Below, one piece after another: positions 35,385 to 45,990 of a stretch of 64,000 nt of DNA; within the stretch, counting starts at the first letter, position 1, and every line of letters starts with the position of its first letter. Where the stretch lies: positions 27,347 through 91,346 of the forward strand of contig BPQB01000111.1 in the NCBI GenBank assembly GCA_019973155.2. The letters are read 5' to 3'. The notes under the pieces were generated by a model, which saw nothing but the letters and a program-made list of their open reading frames with translations, was not told the origin of the DNA and searched no databases. The translations under genes and the position numbers were made by a program. The DNA comes from Phanerochaete sordida (taxonomy: Eukaryota > Basidiomycota > Agaricomycetes > Polyporales > Phanerochaetaceae).

Positions 35385-37439
35385 TTAGAGTGGAGCACTG
35401 GACTTTCTCTCTCTGAAGAGAACACGAGCTTCGGGATCTGGTGAGATGGTCATGGCGATATGCACATTCTCCGGGCGGACACCCCCCTTCTCGAGCTTGA
35501 CGTCGTAGTGTGTGATGACATGTGCCATCATGGCCTTTAGCTCGTTTGCTGCGAAGAACCGACCAGGGCTGAAGGGCCAGAGTGACGTATGGTCAGGTCA
35601 ATGTACACGGACGGTCTCTATGCGACGTACCAGGCATGCTTTCCGTGGCCCCACCCAATGTATTCTGGCGATGTCGTGATGAACTGGTGCTTCGATGGGT
35701 CGCGATCTTGCTCCTTAACGCGAACGTACCGCCACGGGTCGAAGGCAGCAGCATTGACGTAGTTTGCTTCGTCAAAGTGCGTGGCAAGCGGCGGCATCAC
35801 GAGGATAGTCCCCTTGGGAATGAATGTGCCATCGGAGAACGTAAAGGGCCTCAGAGCCTTTCGTCTGACGGAGACTACCCTGCAGCGTGAGTGTGAGTTG
35901 GTAAGAATAGGGAAGAGACAGTGCGCACAAGGATTAATGGGATTGTGCCGCAGGCTCTCGCGCATGAAGCTATCGAGCTTCCACATTTTCCCCATCGCGG
36001 CCTTTGTCCAACCTTCGTATGCAATGACGGTATCAATTTCTTCTCTCAGCGGGGCGATGAGCTCAGGTCTGGCGGCAAGGTGATAGATTGCATGTGTGAA
36101 GCTCTACGTGCGTCGTGTGCAGTCAGTGTGCGGCGCACGAGGTGGATGAGCCAGACCTACATTTGAAGTGGTGTGAATGGACACAAAATTCATGAGGAAA
36201 ACGGTGCGCATAACGTATTTCATGGACTCCTGTCGCTCCAGAACGCCGTCTATGATCCATTGAAGCATGTCGTCCTAAGGGCAGGGAGTGTCGTAAATCA
36301 GTAAGGCAACGATATTGAGCAGGTGATCTAGCGTACTGGTTTTTCAGCCCAATTATCCCCAAATGTACTCATCTGAGCCATCCGCCGCTGGATCTCGGGC
36401 CCTAGATATCGCATGCCCTCCTCAATAGCGGGATCGATCTGTGACAAGAGCTTCGCCGCTATGCCCTTCAGTGCCGTGGGCACCCACACGAGCGTATTCC
36501 GAGTCTTCGCAACCTGGACGGTGAGCTGCACCAGAAGATCAAGATAGCCACGTTCGCGACCTATGCATTCGTAGGTCAACTTCACGCTGCGACCAATGAC
36601 CATCGTTACTCACAGATGGGAAGTCCGACAAACAGACGGTTGCTGGTGCGGGCGACCACGTCCCTGGCGACTTTGATGACATGAACGGGAACCCAGCCTG
36701 CGTCCCACGATTAGATGCGATGTACGCTTCGGCACATAGCATACTCACCTTCCTCGCAGTGAGGCATAAGCTCCTTGAACGCCGTTTCGACTTCATCGTG
36801 GATGTCGCCGAACGCCGAGGCGAGGTGCTTCGTCAGCTTGTCTCGTATGAGCGGGATATGCCACGGGTCATCGAGCATGCGGGTGCCGAAGATGTGAGTG
36901 GCTCCGGTGAGCTGGAGCGGCGTCAGAACAGCTACGTCTTCGCAGTGAGAAGCACATACGTCGCCGGCCGCATGGTTGAAGGAGGTTGTGCCTTCCGGGA
37001 GCCTCTGCAGGTCTTCGAGCAGCTTCCGACCCGTCACGACGACAATCCAGCGATCCGGGAAGGCGACCTTGAATGCCTTACCCTTGTGCTACAGAAATGT
37101 AAGTCGTGAGCCACTGGAATAGCCGAGCAAGTACGCAGAGCGTACCTTAACGTAACCTCGTTGAAAAACGCCTCGAATATCTCGCAGAAAGTCGTATGCA
37201 CCCTTGTAGGAGAGAAGTGGAAGAACCGAGCTCTCCTCTGTCGGAATGTGTCGAAGCTAGACATTCGGAGAAAAATCGCATTAGCATCAGTCTCGGCGCG
37301 CGGGCGAATGACAACTTGCCCTGATCGTACTGAGTATACTGTTCAGCAGAAGCACCACAGAGACGCTGCCAACGCAGTACGCAGTGAGCCTCGCGATAGC
37401 CTGGAGAGACAAAGCTTCGAGAGCATGGCTGGACGACAT
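35385..37439 (-). CDS. Cytochrome P450 E (last of the tandem array)
   Basis: A complete P450 of about 508 residues in ten exons. The first exon, 37439-37320, encodes 40 residues with anchor LTAYCVGSVSVVLLLNSIL and ends in AGG followed by GCAAGT. The intron 37319-37257 is therefore of the rare GC-AG type, where B, C and D have GT at the same place. Landmarks: LRHIPTEESSVLPLL, LTGATHIFGTRMLDDPWHIP, I-helix LMNFVSIHTTSN (Ser in place of Ala), ExxR in DSFMRESLR, FDPWRYV, and GWGHGKHAC-PGRFFAANELK with the Cys codon split by an intron. It ends RERKSSAPL. A TATA box lies ~50 bases upstream. The substrate is unknown. Confidence 0.95.
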
Positions 37440-38382
37440 TGTCCCCGGACGGAGAGCGCAAACTTCCTCAACCGTCCGGCGCGTTTATATAGAACAGCCC
37501 GTCTCCGCAGAAGCTCGTCCACGGCAAGAGCACGAATAACATCGCGGAGGAATGTCGCTGCAACCGGTGGGTGGAAAGGTGTCCGAACGGGCCTGACCTG
37601 CATGAGCATTGAGGGGGGCAACGGATGGTGAGTTAGGAGGGCGATACCTGTCAGCAATGTGTGGAGCACTGGGCCGCTGTCTCCGTGAACAGTGGGCGCG
37701 GGAGAGACGCAGCTATGAAAGGACGTGCTAGGAAGCCGGCTGTGTGAACGGCTGATGAGTTGAGGGAATTCGAAGACAAGAGAAGGACTCACCTTACTCA
37801 AAGTCTTGATCGTTCTCAAGGAGACTCAATGTGCCGCGGATAGACTTCAGCGGTGGGAGATATGGCTAGAATAGGAGAAGGTGTCAGCACGGTGTCCAAA
37901 GCATGCACGTCGCCGACCAGGCGGAGTGACATATACAAGTAACATTGTACAAGAGGTATATACGACATGACATGCGGAAGAGTATACGACAGATGATGCG
38001 GGTCATAGTACAGCAGGAATAATATTAAATCTTGTATGAGTGGCTGATGCGAAGGGGTTCGTTAAATGCAGTGAGAGAGTCTGGGAGACGGATGAATGGC
38101 GCGGTACGAGATGATCAGATAGGGATAACGAGCGGGGTAGCGTAGCAGAGCGACGAGCGGATGAGGCGGAAGGAGGGGACGGCATGCACGGAGCAAAGGG
38201 TGGTGGGAAATGCGCGAAAGGAGCGTGGAGAGCATGTGACAGCGAGAACGAAGAGGGTGAACAGATAGATGGTATGTGCGGCGGCCGTAAACACGCCGCG
38301 TCTAGGTCGTTCACTTCCGGGCGAGGAACTGGACACGATAGTCAGCGGCAGGCTCGCGGCGAGGCTCTCGATAACACCCACC
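37440..38382. other. Gap between P450 E and the DH-domain gene
   Basis: About 940 bases with the P450 E promoter and the 3' untranslated region of the RhoGEF gene. A short stretch at 37797-37865 on the minus strand looks like a terminal exon (acceptor CTATTCTAG, then a 22-codon frame ending in a stop), but I find no coding sequence that could precede it. Confidence 0.45.
37484..37491 (-). promoter_or_regulatory. TATA box of P450 E
   Basis: TATATAAA on the minus strand, 45-52 bases before the start codon. Confidence 0.6.
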
Positions 38383-41300
38383 TCAGCCACGAAGGAACGC
38401 AGCGTTGCCCTGCGCGCGATCGCACCTCTCGGCGATGCGCATCGCACTTTCGAGGGCACGCTCCACAAGGCCGCGGCTCGGGCTCTCGACGGGCGTGCTC
38501 TGCAGGAGGTCTGGGCGCGGCCGTGAGCACACATCCTTGCTACAAACAGACGACGGAGACATACCACGGTACTGCAACACGTAGCGCATGACCCGCTGCA
38601 CCGGCAGGACGGCCAGCTCGCGCACGCTCGGCAGCTTCTCCTTCGCCTTGAGCTCGCGCCTGCTCTCGACCGCGCGCGTCTCGCCGTAGAAGCTCGTCGA
38701 GCGCGGGCTGCCGGGCACGCTCTGGTACTGCGCGCCCTGGTGCGCGTGGTAGTGCGAGTGCGTGTGGTGGCCCTGCGTCGCGATGTTCGGGCTGCTCATG
38801 AACTTGGTGCGCCACGCGCCGAGCGTCTTGCTGAGCGTGCCGCTGCCGTTCGGGTTCTTCGTGATGCCCTCGTGCGGCGACGGAGGCTGCACGGGAGATA
38901 TGCTGTACGCGAGCCCGGTGCCGAGGGCAGCGGTGAACATCCCGAGGCTTTGGTCGCCGTGCTTGGAGACGGTGTTTGGGGTGGACTGGGCGGTGCGCGG
39001 GGGAGGGACGCGTGGCGACGCACAGGCCGACGCGGATTCTGGAGGTGAGCGCGTAGGGCCCACACCATCGTTCTGGTCGTGGAAAGAGACACCGCGTTTC
39101 CGGTTCGCACCGTCGACGCCCTTGCTCTTCTTGCCCACGCCAAAGACTTCGCCGACGTTGCTTAGGCTGCTGTTCCTGCTCGCGCGAGTGAGCCTCCGCG
39201 ACAGCTTCGCCTCCTTCTCCTGGTCTAGGTCGTCCACCGGAGGCTCGACCGACAGCACGATCTCCCCGACGACACCCGCCCAGCCGACGAACGCGGCCTC
39301 GGCCTCTTCTTCGACGGCAACGAACGCAACGCTGACGCCCCACGTGCTCGGGTCATCCTCAAACCTGCACAGAAGAGCCTCGCTCGCCTTCAGCAGCGCG
39401 GGTACGTACGACAGCACGAGCGGCGGCGGGGCGGTCTGGGTCTGCCCGGCGAGGAGCTGCCGGAGAGACGCCTGGTAGTTGCGCTCCGTGCGCACGAGCT
39501 CGCGACAGCTCAGAAGCGCACGCCTTGCAACCTTCCACTCTGCATCGTCCGATGGGTGTGCGGGTATTGATGTCCGATGAGAATGGGCGTTGGAATGGGA
39601 GGTGGAATGTGAGTGTGATGCATGTGAGACGTCGTCCTCGTGATGTTCCTCGCTCTCGCTCTCGCTTTCTTCGGCGGCCTCGCCGCTCTTCCAGTCCTCC
39701 TCGGTGCGCTTCCCCTCTGCGTCCCGCCTCCGCCCACGCTGCGACTCCCGCCGGCTCTCCATGCGCAGCTTCTCGAGCTCCTGCACGAGCACCTCGTCCG
39801 GGACGTCGGCCATGGCGATGGTCCACCGCTTCATCGCGTTCGCGTTCGGGCTGCTTTGCAGTCGCCGCATGACGACCGCGCCGAGCTCGTCGATGTCGGT
39901 GGGGGTATCGGTATGGATAGTCTTCCTCGTCTCCGGAACAGGCGACATCGCGTGCTCCCGTGCCTTCCCCTTCCCCTTGTCCATCCTCCTACTCTCCCTC
40001 TCGCGCTCCTTCCCGCGGTCGAGCTTGAAGAATGCCAATGACGGCCGCTTCTGAAGCCCTTTCCTCCTGTGCTCTTCATCCTGCAGAGTATCGATGCGCA
40101 CCTCGGCGTACGGGTCAAACATCTCCTCGCGACTCTTCTCCTTGACAGCGACGGGCAGGACTGCGAACGCAGCGCTCCACTCGGGGGCCTTGCCCTTCTT
40201 CTCGCGCGGCAGGGTCTCGCCATGGCCGAGCTCGCTCCGCGCCTTCTTGTGCTTCTTCGGCGACGGCGGCGTCGACGACGCGGAGTGGAGCGCCTCTGAC
40301 GACGCGCGGTGGCTGAGCCGGCTGGTGAGCGCCGCGAGCGCCGAGCTCGAGAGCGCAGACGTGTTGCCCGTGAACGCGAGCGATGCAAGCGCGTCCGTGG
40401 CATTTTCGAGGTTTGTGGGCAGCGAGGCCGACACGGAGGGGTAGTCGGGGTAAGACGCGCGTGCGTACGGGCTCGGTATCTGTATGCGCACATGAGGAAA
40501 ATCATCGCGGATCGTCGATGTCTAAAACGCACCTTCCCTGAGGACCCTGCCCACAGGGGCGACGGCGGCCGCACGGGCGGCAGAAACTCCTTGTCCTCCT
40601 CGACGCGCTCCATCTCGCGCGACCTGCGCCCCGCCGCGTCCTTGCTCTTCGACCGCGCGTGGCCGATCTTGATCCCGAGGATGCTGCGCGCGCGGCTCGG
40701 CGCGGCGTCGTCGAGGCTCTTCCTGCCCTCTGTGCTCCGCCGCTCGCCGGGCCGCTCTTTGGTGGTGTCGACGACAAGTGACACGGGCCTGCGCTTTGAC
40801 AGCTTCGCCCGGCGTATGGTGCTGCGCCCGCCCGACACGTCACTGTGCCCGTCGAGGCTCTTCGCCTTCTCGCGCACGCTCTCCTCGCTCAGCATCTCCT
40901 CGTCGCGTTCGCGCAGCGCGGGGGCCGCCTCGCCCTGGAAGTAGCCCTTGAAGTGCGAGGCGTCGCTAAGGCCGGGGCTCGTCGGGGGCGTCGAGCCGAC
41001 GCTGCTGCGCCAGCCCATGCTCCCGCTCGTGCAGCTCGCGCTGCTTGCGGCGGTGCTCGCCATCGCGCTCGAGGCCGCGGAGGCGGAGCTCGCCGCGGTC
41101 GAGGTGCTGCTCGTCGTCGTCGTCGACGTGGTGCTCGCCATCGTGTTCGTGCGCATCTTCGGGTCGCCCTTCTCTGTCCTTCCGCGCGCTTCTGCGCCTG
41201 TCCCGATTGCAGTGGGTGCGAGCGCTGCTGGCGCGCCGCTGGTATAGGCTGAGGTGAGGGCGGTGGTGGCCGGGGCGGTGATGTGTGCAGGGGGCGCCCT

Positions 41301-41861
41301 CTCGCGGTCGTGTGGTGGTTTTGCTTTGTCTTCGCAGGGGGTCTCCATGATGCCCCGGGAAACACCCAGCCATGGCATCACCGCCGTGCCTGGTGCTCTT
41401 GACGTCACTTTGCCGTCGTGCAATCCGTTCTGCCCGGAAGCGCCCGCATTTACCACGACGCGCGCCGAACAGGCGCCGCCGGCAGGCGGTGACGCGCCGT
41501 GACGCGCGGGGGGCTCACGAGAGGCGGCGTTACAAATCGCATTCGGGGGGCTGCTCGGTGCAGAACGCGTGTGCGCGCGAGCCGCAGGGGCTGCCCAGGA
41601 CGACGACTGTGGCAAGAGTGCTGCAGCAAAGCTCGGCGGAAGAAAGGCCCTCTCGGCAACGAGGAAGTCAGGTGAGCGTTCGTTCATGTATGACGAGCTG
41701 CTCTTAGACGAAGGGGCACGTCGCGGCGGCGAGTGCAGGTCGCCGTGGTGGAACAAGACGGAGGAGGGGTGAACGGCGGAGGAAGAGGCCGTGGGGGCGG
41801 AAGAGCCCAGCGCTACTGGTAAGCCTGGTCGCGATATAACGACAATTGGGGATAGGGCCAT
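38383..41861 (-). CDS. DH (Dbl homology)-domain protein, probable Rho-family GEF
   Basis: The model is complement of 38383-38510, 38565-40479 and 40533-41861, about 1123 residues with introns of 53 and 54 nt. The first ~770 residues are low-complexity, rich in Ser, Pro, Arg and Glu, and likely disordered. The DH domain begins around residue 775 with CRELVRTERNYQASLRQLL and ends at the C-terminus with LPVQRVMRYVLQYRDLL, then ERALESAMRIAERCDRAQG, the conserved final helix pair. About 190 residues of disordered sequence are inserted in the middle of the domain. No PH domain follows, and the stop comes right after the DH end. DH proteins exchange GDP for GTP on Rho/Cdc42 GTPases and so steer polarity and actin. 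The start ATG at 41861 opens the longest frame. An upstream gene on the same strand ends 147 bases away. Confidence 0.85.
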
Positions 41862-42008
41862 AGCGAGAAGGTGCGGCGACAGGCGGCGAATGAATGGGCG
41901 GCGTCGGCGTTCATGCGCGGTGGCGAATAGGGCGGCGAGTGATGGACAGTGGTGGACAGGCAGGGAAGGCGCGTCGCGAAATGAACAGAGCAGGCGAGAC
42001 AGATGAGG

Positions 42009-43895
42009 TCAGGTACCACCTGCAGCGACCGTAAAGGCGAACGCACCTCCGTCCCCATCCTCATAGCTGACCATGCTCATCCTCGCCCCATCCCAATTCG
42101 AGTCCCAGCTTACCATCGACATCGGGCGCGACTCGGGCGCAACAGTCGGGGCCATCGTCGACGCGCGCGCCGTATAGAAACTGTCTGCACCCACGCTTGT
42201 CGTCGAAACGTAACTGAGCGGACGCTCGCCTCGAGACTGTGGCTCTGGAGCACCAGCGAACGGCTCGATGAGATAGCCCTCCATGATCTGCGGCGTCGCG
42301 ACCTTGGCGGTGCTGGCCTGGCTATCCTTCCGCTTTCTCAATCCGAACCTTCGCCATCCGAACGACAGGGTGCGCGTACGCTTGCGCTGGGGCGACGCAG
42401 ATCTTCTACTAGATGATTTCCTCATGGGCGACGGCCTTCTGACTGGCGACACTCTCCTATTAGGCGACCGTCTGCTCGATGTTCTTCTCACAGGAGAGCT
42501 CTTAGCTGTCTGAGAGGACAGCTTTCTCGCCCTGGGCGGTGTCTTCCTCAGCTTGTTCATCTTCTTCGGCTGCGAGTGTCCATTCGCGGACGCCGTCGCT
42601 ACGCTCCCTAGGTCGGTACGGGAAGACCCCTGCGCGAACGAGCTCCTGGACGACCCCGACTCCAAGCTCTCGCCTGCCCATGTCCTCCTCGGGAACGGAA
42701 GCGTCTCTCCGTCATCTGTCCGGATGCCGGTGTAGACGTAGTCGTATTCCGCCGCAGACGGCCTGGGGGTCTGCACGTTGCGCTGCGCCCCGACGGACTC
42801 CACGATGGCATCGAGGCTGGTCGGCCGCTCCCGGAAGCTCCGAACATGTGTTGCATGCGCGGTGCGATACCCCGGGACCGTGCGCATCCGTGATGCAGAG
42901 CGATCCTGCGACGGTGTCTGGCTGGGGAAAGCGATGGCAGACATGGTATACGGGACCGAGGAATGCCCAGGGTCCGAGGAGGCGTAGCGGTGCGTCTTGC
43001 TATTGGGCTGTCGTGACGGTCGTGAAGGCAGAGGGAAGGCCTGGGGTGGGTCGTTATCGGTCGTAGGTGGAGTCGAGCTAGCGGCGCCGCTGTTCCGCAG
43101 AGACGATTTGGGCGGGGGTGGGGGTGGAAGGGGACGTGATACTCGTGAAGGCGGTGAAACAAGGCTCGTACTTGTCAGCGAAGAGGTTGTCGCCTCATTC
43201 GCAACGCTTCTGTTGCCCTCTGTCGAATCCACAAACTGCACCTGCCGCTTGGCACTTGGCTCCCTGTGTACGCCCAGCGCACGGTATGACGGCCGTCCGA
43301 TCCCTGCAACAGGACAACGTCAGCGTCGTCCACAACATGGGACGAGTGCAACAGGCGTGGGCATCAGATACGGGTGTGAAGAATGCTGGGATGGAAGCCT
43401 CGACAGTCGTAGCCGCGCTGCATGGTATGCATGGCGCGAACGCGCGAAGGAGCTTTCAGGATAAACCTAGGAGCAATCTCAACGCGATAGAAAGAAGAAC
43501 GTGCCCCGACACAACGCACCCCGCCTTGTGCTGCCGCGGTGCGAGAACGGTCGGCAGAAGCAGATGGGATGGAGGGGCGATACAAAGAAGGCAGATTACT
43601 CACGGGCGGACAGCGGACTCGGCGCGCTCGGTCGTTCGTCCGGAACGGTATCTGCAGGTGAGGCGCGGGCACGTGCAGAGCCCCCAGAGAGCAAGATAGA
43701 CGAAACCGCTGGGGAGAGCGCAGAGCGAGGAAGCGTGTAGTGACCTGGGTCGGAGAGAGTCGTCAGGAGTTCGCCTTCATCGTTGTCTTCATCTGAGTAT
43801 TGAGAGGAGCTGTCGGAGCAGTAGCTCTCGGAATCCGGCGTAGGAGCACGTTCCTGGAAACAGCTTCCGTCTTTCGGAGAAACATGAACATCCAT
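42009..43895 (-). CDS. Disordered Ser/Pro/Arg-rich protein, family not recognised
   Basis: The model is complement of 42009-43303 and 43604-43895, 528 residues. The ATG at 43895 is the first in frame; the open frame extends to a TTG upstream. The intron is long for this window (300 nt) but has a GTGAGT donor, a CTGAC branch site and a TTGCAG acceptor, and it joins the frames exactly. No domain is recognised. The N-terminus is acidic and Ser-rich (residues ~10-35). RQVQF (about residues 117-121) fits the RVxF pattern for PP1 docking. Residues ~360-430 are strongly basic, with repeated SPVRR/SPMRK-type motifs like substrates of Ser/Arg kinases. The C-terminal third contains many Ser-Met and Ser-Tyr pairs. 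It could be a polarity or cytoskeletal regulator, but that is only a guess. Confidence 0.72.
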
Positions 43896-45990
43896 GTCGC
43901 AGCAACAGGAGACGAGACGCACCAAGCCCGGACGTGACGATCCCCGGCCCCGCCCTCATCCTCCTATCATGTCTCACGCTCGGCTTCGCTTCCTCGAGGG
44001 ACGGAACGAGATTTGAGTTCAATCGTAGCGACGATGAATGCGGGGTATGTTGGGCTTCGTCGCGGGTATTCGTGAGAAGCAGTGGCGTCGGTACAGGAGC
44101 TGCCGCCAACGGGTGAGTTGTGTGCATGCAGAGACACACGAAGGACGCACCCGGCGCAGGTGCACTGCAGAGAAGTGTGGCTGCCATGTTTCCTATCTCC
44201 CGAGGGATCTCCCCCTAAACTTCGCAAACGCTGTTCGAGTGCTGCGGTCGTCGATAATGAAATCCGGATATGCAGGGGGTATAGGAGGCCTCCTAGATGC
44301 TGCTCATGGGTCCACGGGGTCGCATATAAGCAGCTTCGGGGAGGCCCAGGCAAAGGTGGCGAGTTCTCGACAAAGCGTTGTCCTGTCAAAGCCAAAGGTC
44401 GTCAGGGTCGTGGTAGGAGCTCGGAGTCCGCCTGTCGCCCCGGCGTTGGCGTCTTGGGAGCGGAAACTGACGACAGGGCATGAGGCCACAGTCTCCGATA
44501 GCGCACTGCGGGAATACAGTCGCATTGACGTCACGCGCATCGAGGCCTCGACCGGCGACCGCGAGGCAGAGGGTGGAGTGGGAAGAGTCGGGGAGCTTCG
44601 CCATGGCCAGGGGGCGCCTAATTAAGTCTTAAGGAATCGTAAGGATCTTAAGAGACCCTAACCCTAGGGAGGTCTGCTCGAGGCCGTAGTTCACTGCCCC
44701 CGGCAGACCTTGTGCTTTTTCGACCTTCGAGACGTCATTACATACGTATTAAGTACACCTCTCGTCACTGGAAGCAAAGCAAGAGTATTGGAGGGTGCTG
44801 TGAATATATCTATCGATTATGGTGTGAATCCACGCGAAAATGGTGGTACAGACTACCTTTTGAGCTATAAACGCTAAGTAAAAGCATGTAAAATAAGATC
44901 ATATCATGCGCAATACGCGCAGAGTATTCAACGGAGCCTTCCGTAAGCCATGCACGCGTACGCGACCATTGTGCGATGCGGGAGGGCGCGGTTGCCCGAT
45001 TGGGCGAAGGGCGCTTGTCAGACGCCCGGGCGCCGCCCATGGCTCCGTCGAGCCATTCCCTCGCGAGCGCAGCGAGCGGGGAGCTCCGGAGAGTCTACGC
45101 ACTATTTTGGTGAGTTTTACCTCTCCTTCTCTCCCTTTCCTCCCCTCCGTTTCCCTGGCCAACCCTGGGCAAGGGTGTCAGGCCGCCTCCGGCGGCCCGA
45201 CCCCTTGCCATGACTTAGTTGCCAAGAGTCGCCACATTCGCGCTCGCCGCGTTTGATGGCGGGCAACGCCGAGACGCGACCGATCGTGACGAGGGCGCGC
45301 GGCATCGTCGACGTCGGACTCCACGAACATGGCCTCCGGACCGGGAACAAGACACTCACGTTCGAGCCTTTTGACGCGTGAGAATGGGGCAATGGCGGGG
45401 TGCTTTAATGGCAATTTGAGACTGGATCAAGTGAGGGTTTCTGGGCTCGAACGAGCACTGGAACCGTTCTCGACGACGTCGTGGCGGCGAAGGCGTTGGT
45501 GAGCGGCCACACGACGTGCAGAGGATCATGAGGGTAGGAAGAGAAAGAAGAGGACGCGAGGAAGCGGGCGAGCGGGCGACTTATATACCACCGACGCGCC
45601 GACGGGGGCGCATCAGATCGAGCCACCTGTCAAGCTCCTCACTGTCACGGCCGACGTCAGCGCCGAATATGACGACGTCCGTCAGATTGGATATATCAGA
45701 TTGCCTTCTGCAGTCGGGGCAACATGTGCGTATCGCATATTTCGAGATAAATACAAATGATACATTTACAGAGACATCCTCAGGCGGTCAGGGCGCTCAC
45801 TGTAAGGCATGCAGGAGCCGTGATTTATGCCGACACGCTCTTGTAATCCGTGTAGAGTCATATATAGCACATGGAAGTCGACGCTAGATACCTGAAAGTC
45901 CTCAACCTCGCCGCCTGTCTCGTAGCTAGCCGCAGAGCTGGCGTGCGCTGTCCATGATACAGCCACTTCTTCCCCTCCCCATCCTAGCTT
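43896..45990. other. Intergenic stretch with a cluster of palindromes
   Basis: No protein gene is recognised in these ~2.1 kb. Two telomere-type units (CCCTAACCCTA) occur at 44656-44666, too few to mean anything. The stretch 44994-45197 holds several perfect short palindromes, described separately. A TATATA at 45582-45587 may belong to an unrecognised transcript. Confidence 0.5.
44994..45197. repeat. Cluster of perfect short inverted repeats
   Basis: In about 200 bases there are GCCC-4-GGGC (44994-45005), CGCCCGGGCG (45023-45032), ATGGCTC-4-GAGCCAT (45039-45056), CTCGC-7-GCGAG (45060-45076), GGAGCTCC (45080-45087) and GGCCGCC-3-GGCGGCC (45181-45197). Such density suggests a structured RNA or the remains of a small non-autonomous mobile element. 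I recognise no known family. Confidence 0.5.

Noticed and set aside
37797..37865. Candidate orphan terminal exon on the minus strand after a CTATTCTAG acceptor
   Set aside because: The 22-codon frame is protein-like, but no upstream coding exon exists before the end of the RhoGEF gene, whose own stop codon is earlier.
44656..44666. Telomere-type CCCTAACCCTA
   Set aside because: Only two units, inside a region with genes on both sides; chance occurrence is likely.
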